A stretch of 11,463 bases of DNA from Apophysomyces variabilis (GCA_002749535.1 MZZL01000115.1:8146-19608); one strand, 5' to 3'. Counted from the first letter of the stretch, positions 1 to 7,560 are shown. Program-made: numbers and translations. Notes: generated by a model from the letters alone, not told the origin.

Positions 1-225
1 ATGAAGAAGTGGTAAAACACTATGAAACAAAAAATGGTATAGAGGAAAAAGTTTGCAAAAGAAAAGGATGAATAAAAGGAAAACGCGGATAACTCTGTAA
101 AAAAAAAGAAACCATGTTAGAAGCGCGTGACATAAATAATTATGCAGTTCCTGGGAAATGTGAATGCACTAGTTTTGCTGTGGTAACTTAATTTTGTATG
201 CATGTCTGCTACAGTAACAGCGTTT

Positions 226-240
226 GGGGGGAGAGAAAAA
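226..240 (+). other. Polypurine tract followed by TGT (possible old LTR edge)
   Basis: Six G's followed by AGAGAAAAA give 15 uninterrupted purines, directly followed at 241 by TGTGGTAATA. A polypurine tract abutting TG is the usual layout at the internal edge of a 3' LTR. No matching LTR end or partner copy is visible, so this is only a candidate trace of an earlier insertion. On the minus strand the same junction reads TACCACA followed by T-rich DNA, which resembles the end of the young element's 5' LTR, so the orientation is ambiguous. Confidence 0.25.
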
Positions 241-256
241 TGTGGTAATATAAGAA

Positions 257-324
257 ATTCTACCACCTGGGTGGAAAGTGGGTGGAACCAGAGATTCTAC
301 CATGTGGTGTAAAGGTGGTAGAAT
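257..324. repeat. Inverted-repeat cluster (ATTCTACCACCT / AGGTGGTAGAAT)
   Basis: A perfect 12-bp inverted repeat lies at 257-268 and 313-324. A further copy of the left arm's first nine bases (ATTCTACCA, 294-302) sits between them, so GATTCTACCA at 293-302 can also pair with TGGTAGAATC at 316-325 across a 13-base loop. An 8-bp direct repeat GGGTGGAA occurs at 269-276 and 280-287. The cluster could be a hairpin in the leader of the old element or the remains of a small repeat. Its function is unknown. Confidence 0.5.
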
Positions 325-372
325 CACCCTTCAACCGCAGTGGTAGAGACTACAATAGAAGACAAGCTCTAC

Positions 373-838
373 ATGCAAGGATCCAGTGAATAGCGCACTG
401 AAGCTTCAATCAATGAGGTCTCCCTGCAACTTGCTGAGCTTGGTGAACAAATTGCATCCCCTTCTACTACTATGGAAGAAAAAGAAGCCGCTAGAAAAGC
501 CTATGACCAGAAGAATTATGACCTAGACATGCTTTTGCAAACCAAGAAGAAGTTGGCTGGCCTTAAGGACAAGACCCACTAGTCTACGTACCATGCTCCA
601 TATGTTGTGCCCAAGGAACTCCCTCTCCTCCAATGGACTGGAAATGTAGTAGATCAAACCAAGACCGTTTTCACTTCCATCCAAAAATGCCTGGACAAGT
701 TTGAGGATATTGTTATTTCATATAGACAAGAACTTGATGAATGCTGGCATCAGTTGCTGCCTAGGACTCTTTCTCCAGAATAACATTCCTGGTTTGATGC
801 ATACTTGAGAAGAATGCCTCATCTTCCATGGTTATATG
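373..838 (+). pseudogene. Old element gag, 5' portion (broken)
   Basis: Frame 1 can be followed from an ATG at 373 to the insertion point. The segment around 420-560 reads as a charged, helix-rich region like the coiled-coil N-terminus of the young Gag. From 601 the protein shows VVPKELP followed by a capsid-like domain, matching the young Gag at nucleotide 1674 onward. In-frame stops are TAG 391, TAG 580 and TAA 781; the last stands where the young Gag has Gln in a QWF-like motif. The frame is cut after base 838 by the young element and continues at 6386. The true start may lie further upstream: roughly 70 N-terminal residues have no visible match. Confidence 0.75.
834..838. repeat. Target-site duplication ATATG, left copy
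   Basis: ATATG lies immediately before the first base (TG) of the 5' LTR and is repeated exactly after the last base (CA) of the 3' LTR at 6381-6385. A 5-bp duplication is typical of Ty3/gypsy integrases. The exact match shows that this LTR pair belongs to a single insertion event. Confidence 0.95.
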
Positions 839-1253
839 TGTCGTATAGCTAGTATGTCGTTATATACCTTAATAGCGGGACTACAATACAGTTTCCCAAT
901 TTGGTATATGGATCATCGTATTTTACATGCAATGTAGCTCTCTCCTTTACGCAGTATAAAGACGATCAGACCATCTTACTACATGCATCATGTATCAAAC
1001 TAAGTGTACAGTTTAATCTATGCAAGGTGGTTCTTTCCCTCTTTCTTTACATTTCTCTATCCTCATAGATCTACACTGCATCTATAGAGATAACACATAG
1101 AACAACACATTACACAACGCATACACTTACATTTAGAGACAACATATAAATAGTCGTGAAAACATAATGATAATAAAAACAATCTCGACTCAGTCTCAAA
1201 GGATTCTATTGTCCGATTTTCTTTTATCTCATTTGTCTCTAACATATACCACA
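839..1253 (+). repeat. 5' LTR of young element
   Basis: This 415-bp sequence begins TGTCGTATAG and ends ATACCACA, and it repeats at 5966-6380 with two substitutions. The ends are fixed by the flanking 5-bp duplication and by the point where the two copies diverge. It contains the element's promoter region (TATAAATA at 1145) and an AATAAA at 1172-1177. Given the TATA position, transcription should start somewhere around 1175-1200, leaving a short R-U5 of roughly 50-80 bases. Confidence 0.97.
1145..1152 (+). promoter_or_regulatory. TATA box in 5' LTR (TATAAATA)
   Basis: TATAAATA lies about 100 bases before the LTR end. The bases that follow, TCGTGAAA (1154-1161) and CAGTCTCA (1191-1198), are also conserved in the degraded LTR of the old element (11265-11272 and 11289-11296), although the rest of the two LTRs has diverged. 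This suggests the block is the core promoter and transcript start region. The start site itself cannot be read from sequence. Confidence 0.6.
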
Positions 1254-1267
1254 TTTTTTTTCCTTTG
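1254..1267 (+). other. Expected primer-binding site region; no tRNA-type PBS
   Basis: Minus-strand priming should begin directly after the 5' LTR. Here the sequence is eight T's followed by CCTTTG, without the TGG that pairs with a tRNA CCA end. Bases 1261-1267 (TCCTTTG) are perfectly complementary to CAAAGGA at 1197-1203 inside the LTR, close to the predicted transcript start. This is the arrangement expected for self-priming, as known for Tf1 of fission yeast, but the complement is only 7 bp and is separated from the LTR edge by a T-run. Assignment as a primer site is tentative. Confidence 0.35.
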
Positions 1268-1280
1268 TATACCTTTTATT

Positions 1281-4200
1281 ATGTCTGCTCAAAATGACAA
1301 CACCAACTCTCCCGTTTTCGGAACCATTTCGCAAGAAGATCGTGAAGCTATCAGACAGGCCATGTCCATGGGCAATCTGGTCGCTCCACAGGAAGAAGAC
1401 ACCGCTATGCAAGTGGTAGAGGAGTCCACAGAGCTCCACATTGACTTGGAAAAAATTCAAGAAAACTTACATCAAAAGAAGAAGGCTGCCGCTGATAAAT
1501 TGATCTGGGTCTTGGCCAATCCGCAAGGAACACAGCAGGAACGGGAAACAGCTCAGGCAGATCTTGATGCTGCCAAAACTGCTTGGAACGCTTTTGTGGA
1601 AGCCAAGAAGGTACGAGAGGAAACCTTTACAGAAGGAACAAGCACAGAGGGAAAAAGCAGCCAGACATCGGCTGTTGTACCAAAAGAGCTACCAGCATTT
1701 CAGATCAAAGGTGGGCCTATCAGAAATGCAAGCAAAAAGATGCATGACACCGTACGTACGTTCATCAGCGCTTTTGAGGTGCAATTGAGGGCGTATAAAT
1801 TGGTTCCACTCGATGACCATTGGGAACGGTTATTCTGGTTGACCTGTGATGACACGCAACGTCAATGGTTTGCACGTACATTAGCTGACAAAGGACTTCG
1901 CTGGGAAGAGGCGCGTACACACCTGGAAAAGGAGTTTGGAAATCCCTTCTACGTCTGGCAAAAGAAGGATGAACATCGTCACCTGGCACAACGTCCTGAT
2001 GAAAGCATACACCTCTTTCTGGAACGATACCAAGAGGTATCTTACGAGGCCAATTTGGCAAGTGACCAAGACTTGGTGTACAACTTTGTGTGCTCCCTGT
2101 TACCGCCAATTAAGAAAAAAGCTTGGTCTACCCTGACGAATCAATATGGTCTCGAATTAACAAGTGACCTGCAGCAAGCTGCACAGTTGATTATGGCCGC
2201 ATGTGGGGAAGGTACCAACAATACCTATACGGAAACAGCATCCAACGGCAAAAGGCGATACGACAACGAGGGTTTCAATGGCAACAAGAAGCACAAACGT
2301 GCTAGACAGGGCACCTGCCCTCTACACCCAAAAGGTTCGCATGCTAAGGAAGACTGCTTCGTGTGGAAATCAATGCTGAAGGAGGCAGCAGCCAAGAGCA
2401 ACAAACCCCACAACAACGGACAAAAGGGGCACAAGGAGCCAAACCTCTGCCGCTACTGTAAAAAGGTGGAATACACCAAAGGGCACACATGTCCAGAATA
2501 TTGGAACAGCAAAAAAGTGGTGGCAAACCGCTCCGCAAAGGTTATGGATCTAGAAGATCCAGACAACCTATTGCCAATCAACATGGAGAAATTGGATCTC
2601 CAACAACAAGGTATTCACCTTACAAATTCCATTAACAAAACCACTGACTCAATTTACGTACCAATTCTTGTACAGAATAAACGACAGTGGGGCCTCATTG
2701 ATACGGGGGCGAATGGATCTTTTATGAACCTGGGATTAGCACAGGAATTACATTTGTCAGTCAACACAAATAAAAAACATAATATTCAACTGGCATCCAC
2801 AGATGGTACCATAAATAGTTTTGGCACTGTTGAAGCAGAATTGTCATACAAGGGTAAACACCTAAAACATACCTTCATTGTTATGAATCTATCACTGGGT
2901 ACACAAATCAGCATCGGTTTGGATCTTATGCCCAAGTTAGGATTAGGCATCACAGGTATCGCAGCTTCATGGGATGACCAAATGGAGAAAAATTCCAAAG
3001 ACAATATCATAAATGATATTCCTAAGCCCAACGACTCACCCGCAGGCACAACAGCAGAAAGACATGTATTCTTTCAAGCAATTCAGCCTTCATTGCATAC
3101 TAATGCAAACATACCTAGTTCATCGTTTTGCACGATACCCGAGTCAATTATACACTTAGACACACCAGAAGGCCTAACATCATACCGAAGACAATATGAT
3201 CTGCCAATGGTGTATGAATCCAAAGTACAAGAAGCCGTGGACACTTGGTTAAAAGAGGGAACAATTGAAAGGGCACCAGTTGACACAGCCTGGAATAGTC
3301 CCTTAACCTTGGCACCAAAGAAAGATGCATCCGGTAACTACACCGATCGTCGTCCTTGCTTGGATCCACGACATATCAACAAACTCATCAAAGTGGATCG
3401 TTACCCACTGCCTCTTATTGGAGACATATTTCACAAGCTCGGAGGTTCTACTGTGTTCACTACATTAGACCTTAAAACTGCTTTTCATCGTTTCCAAATC
3501 TATGAGCCAGACCGTCCTAAAACAGCGTTCACTTTCAAAGGCACGCAATATATGTTTAAAGGTTGTCCGTTTGGTCTCAAGCCGATATCATCCAAGTTTC
3601 AACGCGTCATGGATATCCTTTTCTGTGATACTCCGTTCGTTACGACGTTTGTGGACGATATTATCATACACTCTGAAAATATGGAAAAACACACAGTGCA
3701 TGTCAAAACTGTTATCGATAAACTTACTGCCGTCAACTTGATCCTCAACCCTAAAAAATGCTACTTTGCACAAAAGTCGGTTTATTTATTGGGTTTCTGC
3801 GTGTCAGGAAAAGGCATAACGCTGGACCCACGCAAAGTGAGTAACATACAAGAGTGGCCACTTCCTCGCACAGGAAAAGACGTACAACGTTTTCTTGGCG
3901 TCATCAACTACTTCCGGGAACACATCCCTAATGCTTCCATGCTCACAGCTCCATTGGATCGGTTACGCAATGCGGACAATCTGAAAGACCTTTGGACAGA
4001 AGAGCACACGACCACTTTCCAAAGCCTAAAGCAAATTTTGCTGACGCTACCTATCCTGTGCTACCCAAACTTAAAATACCCGTTCAGTGTTGCAACAGAC
4101 GCCTCTAACACAGGCATTGGGGCAGTTCTCTACCAAATAATTAATGGAGAAACACGCCATATTGCTTTCATGGCACGTGCTTTAACAACAAGCGAACGTA

Positions 4201-5912
4201 ATTACTCCACTACCAAACGAGAACTACTTGCTATTATTTATGCGCTCAACAAATTCCACAAATATCTATGGGGAAACAAATTCACCCTCCTGACTGACCA
4301 CAAGGCACTAACGTATCTTCATACGCAAAAGAAGCCTAACGCCATGATGATTAACTGGCTTGATACGCTTCTGCAATACGACTTCGATGTTGAACACCTC
4401 CCAGGTTTACGAAACATCTTACCTGATCAACTTTCACGCCTTTTCCCCCCGGCAAAAATGCTGGAAGGGGGTACTGCTCCCGCAATAAGTCAGGATGATA
4501 AGGAAAAGCTTCTTAATAGGGCAGCTTCCGTGGATAATGACGATAAATTAATTCCACCAGAAAAGGAACGCCCAGAGCTTTTACACAACGCGCATATATT
4601 TGGACATTTTGGCGCTGACGCCATGGTCAATGCACTTCATAACGAAGGGTTACACTGGCCGAACATACACAAAGAAGCTGTAGAAACAGTAAGAAAGTGT
4701 GCAGAGTGCCAAAAGCACAATATCGTAAAAAGAGGTTATCATCCTCTGCGTCCTATACATGCATACTTGCCTTGTGATCATTGGGCAATAGATCTGGCCG
4801 GTCCTTTCACTACCTCTCACACAGGTAACAATTATTTGTTGATTATGATCGACATTTGCACTCGTTTCTGTGTTCTCCGTGCAATACCTGACAAATCTCA
4901 AAACACAGTAGTAAACGCTGTAATTCATGTCTTCTGTGATTTCGGATTTCCTCGATATCTACAATCTGACAATGGAAAAGAGTTCATCAATTCACTCATT
5001 AAATTACTGGCACAATCATCAGGTTTTGATCATCGATTGGTCACACCTTATCATCCAAGAGCCAACGGCGTAGCAGAACGCTGGGTTTCTACCTCAACAA
5101 ACGCACTCAGAAAATGCATCAAAGGGGCAACCCGAGATTGGGACCTCTATGTACCAAGTGTACAACTAGCATTAAATGCAAAAGTCACAAAGCGGACAGG
5201 ATCATCACCTTACAGTCTTATGTTTGCAAGGACTATGAATGGGTTTAAAAATTACCAAGAAGATCCTAGCACTCCTCCGCTCACAAACAAAGAACTTTTG
5301 CAGCGTATAGAGGATATGGCGAATATCATTTTTCCAGCAATTGCCGAAAGAATGCAAGCTGTGACAAATGCACAAAAAGGAAAATTTGATAGTAAATACA
5401 GACTAGTCAAGTTTCCGCCAAAAAGCCAGGTCATGATCAAAGAAAGACAACGCGGAAAATTAGAACCTGCGTATCATGGTCCTTATACAGTTGTCAGAGA
5501 AACCAGAGGAGGATCCTATGTCCTTATGGATGAACAAGGACTTTTACTCCCAAGCGACTATCCACCATCGGCACTCAAATTGATATCTCAAGACGAGATC
5601 ATTTCCCTAGAAGAAGTCCAAGAAAAAGGCAAAGACTATTATGTTGTAGAAGCCGTAGTAGGACACAAAGAAATTTCTAAAGGGAATTATATCTATAGAG
5701 TAAGATGGGAAGGTTACGGTGAAGCTAATGATACATGGCAAAAGCCAGATTCATTCAGCAGTCCACAACCTATTATGGATTACTGGGAAAGACTTGGTAC
5801 TACACCAAATAGCAAGACAGGTCAGAAATGCACACTACAAAATACACGATCCAACAAACGTCTGAATAATAACCAGAAGAATTCACGACAAAGTAAACGT
5901 ACACGAACATAA
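1281..5912 (+). CDS. Gag-Pol polyprotein of Ty3/gypsy chromovirus (intact)
   Basis: A single frame encodes 1543 residues from ATG 1281. It supplies the capsid and all enzymes needed to copy and integrate the element. Order of domains (residues from this start): charged coiled-coil-like region ~43-115; Gag capsid ~132-310; zinc knuckle C346-H349-H354-C359; second zinc motif C390-C393-H402-C404; aspartic protease with DTGA (D474); reverse transcriptase with D730 and FVDD (D792, D793); RNase H D940, E981, D1006, D1049; integrase H1105/H1109-C1140-C1143 and D1171, D1230, E1266 (DX35E spacing); GPY motif at 1400-1402; chromodomain ~1453-1505 with likely cage residues Y1453/1454, W1476, Y1479; and a basic tail that may serve nuclear import. 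The frame is open upstream to an ATG at 1167 inside the LTR, but that ATG probably lies before the transcript start. 1281 is the first ATG after it and opens a normal soluble N-terminus. Gag and Pol are fused without frameshift or stop, so the Gag:Pol ratio must be set after translation. Confidence 0.95.
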   Translation: MSAQNDNTNSPVFGTISQEDREAIRQAMSMGNLVAPQEEDTAMQVVEESTELHIDLEKIQENLHQKKKAAADKLIWVLANPQGTQQERETAQADLDAAKTAWNAFVEAKKVREETFTEGTSTEGKSSQTSAVVPKELPAFQIKGGPIRNASKKMHDTVRTFISAFEVQLRAYKLVPLDDHWERLFWLTCDDTQRQWFARTLADKGLRWEEARTHLEKEFGNPFYVWQKKDEHRHLAQRPDESIHLFLERYQEVSYEANLASDQDLVYNFVCSLLPPIKKKAWSTLTNQYGLELTSDLQQAAQLIMAACGEGTNNTYTETASNGKRRYDNEGFNGNKKHKRARQGTCPLHPKGSHAKEDCFVWKSMLKEAAAKSNKPHNNGQKGHKEPNLCRYCKKVEYTKGHTCPEYWNSKKVVANRSAKVMDLEDPDNLLPINMEKLDLQQQGIHLTNSINKTTDSIYVPILVQNKRQWGLIDTGANGSFMNLGLAQELHLSVNTNKKHNIQLASTDGTINSFGTVEAELSYKGKHLKHTFIVMNLSLGTQISIGLDLMPKLGLGITGIAASWDDQMEKNSKDNIINDIPKPNDSPAGTTAERHVFFQAIQPSLHTNANIPSSSFCTIPESIIHLDTPEGLTSYRRQYDLPMVYESKVQEAVDTWLKEGTIERAPVDTAWNSPLTLAPKKDASGNYTDRRPCLDPRHINKLIKVDRYPLPLIGDIFHKLGGSTVFTTLDLKTAFHRFQIYEPDRPKTAFTFKGTQYMFKGCPFGLKPISSKFQRVMDILFCDTPFVTTFVDDIIIHSENMEKHTVHVKTVIDKLTAVNLILNPKKCYFAQKSVYLLGFCVSGKGITLDPRKVSNIQEWPLPRTGKDVQRFLGVINYFREHIPNASMLTAPLDRLRNADNLKDLWTEEHTTTFQSLKQILLTLPILCYPNLKYPFSVATDASNTGIGAVLYQIINGETRHIAFMARALTTSERNYSTTKRELLAIIYALNKFHKYLWGNKFTLLTDHKALTYLHTQKKPNAMMINWLDTLLQYDFDVEHLPGLRNILPDQLSRLFPPAKMLEGGTAPAISQDDKEKLLNRAASVDNDDKLIPPEKERPELLHNAHIFGHFGADAMVNALHNEGLHWPNIHKEAVETVRKCAECQKHNIVKRGYHPLRPIHAYLPCDHWAIDLAGPFTTSHTGNNYLLIMIDICTRFCVLRAIPDKSQNTVVNAVIHVFCDFGFPRYLQSDNGKEFINSLIKLLAQSSGFDHRLVTPYHPRANGVAERWVSTSTNALRKCIKGATRDWDLYVPSVQLALNAKVTKRTGSSPYSLMFARTMNGFKNYQEDPSTPPLTNKELLQRIEDMANIIFPAIAERMQAVTNAQKGKFDSKYRLVKFPPKSQVMIKERQRGKLEPAYHGPYTVVRETRGGSYVLMDEQGLLLPSDYPPSALKLISQDEIISLEEVQEKGKDYYVVEAVVGHKEISKGNYIYRVRWEGYGEANDTWQKPDSFSSPQPIMDYWERLGTTPNSKTGQKCTLQNTRSNKRLNNNQKNSRQSKRTRT
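4461..4473 (+). other. Putative central polypurine tract (exact copy of 3' PPT)
   Basis: CTGGAAGGGGGTA occurs here and again at 5952-5964, just before the 3' LTR: 13 identical bases with no match beyond on either side. It lies in the coding region between RNase H and the integrase zinc domain and reads Leu-Glu-Gly-Gly-Thr. Ty1 and lentiviruses use a second internal copy of their polypurine tract to start an extra plus strand. The same function is inferred here, not shown. The old element has a G-run at the corresponding point (9060-9066). Conservation of a Glu-Gly-Gly peptide is the alternative explanation. Confidence 0.55.
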
Positions 5913-5951
5913 CTCCATACAACTATCATTTAGTTTACGGTTAAGTCTAAC

Positions 5952-5965
5952 CTGGAAGGGGGTAA
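5952..5965 (+). other. 3' polypurine tract of young element
   Basis: CTGGAAGGGGGTAA directly precedes the first base (TG) of the 3' LTR at 5966. This is where RNase H leaves the primer for plus-strand synthesis. The 39 bases between the gag-pol stop (5910-5912) and this tract hold no other feature. Confidence 0.85.
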
Positions 5966-6380
5966 TGTCGTATAGCTAGTATGTCGTTATACACCTTAAT
6001 AGCGGGACTACAATACAGTTTCCCAATTTGGTATATGGATCATCGTATTTTACATGCAATGTAGCTCTCTCCTTTACGCAGTATAAAGACGATCAGACCA
6101 TCTTACTACATGCATCATGTATCAAACTAAGTGTACAGTTTAATCTATGCAAGGTGGTTCTTTCCCTCTTTCTTTACATTTCTCTATCCTCATAGATCTA
6201 CACTGCATCTATAGAGACAACACATAGAACAACACATTACACAACGCATACACTTACATTTAGAGACAACATATAAATAGTCGTGAAAACATAATGATAA
6301 TAAAAACAATCTCGACTCAGTCTCAAAGGATTCTATTGTCCGATTTTCTTTTATCTCATTTGTCTCTAACATATACCACA
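5966..6380 (+). repeat. 3' LTR of young element
   Basis: This is the 415-bp partner of the 5' LTR and differs only at 5992 (C for T) and 6218 (C for T). Its TATAAATA is at 6272-6279. It provides the transcript 3' end for the element and, if active as a promoter, would point outward into the old gag fragment at 6386. Confidence 0.97.
6299..6304 (+). terminator. Possible polyadenylation signal AATAAA in 3' LTR
   Basis: AATAAA occurs about 20 bases downstream of the TATA box and 76 bases before the LTR end. In an LTR retrotransposon the transcript should end in R of the 3' LTR, and this hexamer is correctly placed for cleavage shortly after it. Fungal signals are loose, so the call rests on position and on the presence of AATAAA at the matching place in the old element's LTR (11271-11276). 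Confidence 0.4.
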
Positions 6381-6385
6381 ATATG
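6381..6385. repeat. Target-site duplication ATATG, right copy
   Basis: This is an exact copy of 834-838. Removing 839-6385 restores an uninterrupted gag reading frame across the junction in the old element, which confirms that the target was its gag. Confidence 0.95.
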
Positions 6386-7560
6386 CTTGTAATGCTTTGT
6401 TGCAAAAATATAGCATTAATGATGCAGAACGTCAAGCAAACTTCACCCAGGAACTCATCAGTATGAAGATGTCAAGAAATGAATCTGTAGAAAAGTACAC
6501 TGATCAGTTCCATCGTGTACAACGTGAAGCTGGTGTTGATGATGATCGCGTTACAGCAATCTTATACATTAACTCATTGTTACCGGAAATCTCTCGTCAA
6601 GTCCATCTTGCCCAGGTCAACCTTCCTGTCAGTCAAAGATGTACTATTGATCAAGCTTCCTCCATGGCTAGAGCTCTGTATCCTCAGGTGGTTCAACAAA
6701 AGTCCCTTGGTGAACGCACAGGATCTTTGGAATAAAAGGTACAACGACCCTTTTCCTCTAATCAACGCGCTTTTCAGCGTAAGGAACAGCACTGCCGTGT
6801 CCATGGCAAAGGTACACACTCCACAAACGAGTGTAGAGTTTTGGCAGACACCCTAAGAACGATCCAATCAGGTCAACGTGTTGACAAAGCACCTCAATCA
6901 TCTCCTTCTGGTTCTGGGCCCAACAAGTCCGGCACGAACATGTCTTCCTGCTCCCCATTGTCTAAAATAAATTCCGCTCTGTGTTACAAGGGTTGTGGAT
7001 CTGTGTGGTCCCGCAGCCACAAGTGTAACGGTGACTTCAACACCACCACCAATACTATGGCGATCCATTCTACACAGGTCCAAGAAACATCCACAGAAGA
7101 AACCAATCAGCAACAGGAGGATATCAATGAAGACACCAATATGATCGCAGAAGAGATTGACAAGGCGATCGCTGAGTCGTGCAACATGTGTAAGTTACAT
7201 ACATCTCAGGATTATTCATTCCAAAAAACTGGTTCTTACTATGTACCTATCACTTTACAGGACCTAAACTTACGAGCTCTCTTGGACTCCAGTGCTACTA
7301 TCAGCACAGTTTCCTGTTCTCTTTGTTTGAACAATGGTTGGAAAATTTTACCCCAATCTGGAACAATAAAACTTGCAGCTCATGATAAATCTGTTTCGCA
7401 TGTTGGAAAGACTCCACTCATTAAAATTGTTTGCAACAACATTACAATCTACTACTCTTTCGAGGTGTTTGATCTAAATGATCCTCTCACCAATATTTGC
7501 ATTGGTATTGATCTTATGACACGCCTAGGTATTTACTTCATTGGTTTACCTGTATGCTAG
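6386..7560 (+). pseudogene. Old element gag 3' portion and protease (broken)
   Basis: Frame 1 continues the interrupted Gag capsid domain (LLQKYSIND, then a Retrotrans_gag-like helical region to about 6700). A TAA at 6733 interrupts it, but the same frame goes on. Zinc knuckle C-x2-H-x4-H-x4-C follows near 6790-6835, then a second motif C-x3-C-x7-H-x-C near 6985-7025, both also present in the young Gag. The protease region starts around 7230. Its active-site Asp (codon at 7285) is kept, but the usual Thr-Gly after it is Ser-Ser, so the enzyme is expected to be inactive. A TAG at 7558 ends the open stretch. Confidence 0.85.

Larger units (their letters stand above)
1..372. other. Left flank, AT-rich, no gene recognised
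   Basis: This stretch is purine- and A-rich at its start (an A-run near 101-109) and has stops in all frames that I followed. I see no coding region, tRNA or recognisable LTR. It should contain, or lie just outside, the missing 5' LTR and leader of the older retrotransposon, but nothing here clearly matches that element's 3' LTR at 10984-11337. The only structured part is 226-346, which has a polypurine tract and a cluster of GTGGTA/TACCAC motifs, listed separately. Confidence 0.5.
839..6380 (+). mobile_element. Young full-length Ty3/gypsy chromovirus, 5542 bp
   Basis: This is a structurally complete LTR retrotransposon. It has 415-bp LTRs bounded by TGT...ACA, one long gag-pol ORF, a polypurine tract immediately before the 3' LTR, and a perfect 5-bp target duplication. 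The LTRs differ at two positions (T865 versus C5992, and T1091 versus C6218). The polyprotein contains all enzyme motifs without stop or frameshift. A chromodomain at the C-terminus places it among chromoviruses. There is no envelope-like gene. It probably could transpose autonomously if transcribed, but this is inferred from integrity alone. A copy of the 3' polypurine tract in mid-pol and the lack of a tRNA-type primer site are its unusual features. Confidence 0.96.

Noticed and set aside
126..146. CGTGACATAAATAA as a remnant of the old 5' LTR promoter (compare CGTGAAATAAAGAA at 11266-11279)
   Set aside because: About 12 of 14 bases match, but the sequence is AT-rich and nothing on either side aligns. 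It is too weak to call an LTR.
1063..1254. Antisense Cys-rich ORF in the 5' LTR, repeated and extended in the 3' LTR (6190-6435)
   Set aside because: It is present twice only because the LTR is duplicated. It has no recognisable domain and its composition reflects the reverse complement of an AT-rich LTR.
1765..2109. Antisense ORF of 114 residues within gag and similar long antisense ORFs across pol
   Set aside because: These are shadows of the well-supported gag-pol frame; none shows a recognisable domain or a promoter.
5913..5951. Envelope-like or third ORF downstream of pol
   Set aside because: Only 39 bases lie between the gag-pol stop and the polypurine tract, so no further gene fits in the young element.
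6397..6735. Stand-alone host gene for the 112-residue ORF after the 3' LTR
   Set aside because: It has no ATG at its start, continues exactly the interrupted gag frame of 373-838, and is followed in the same frame by zinc knuckles and protease.
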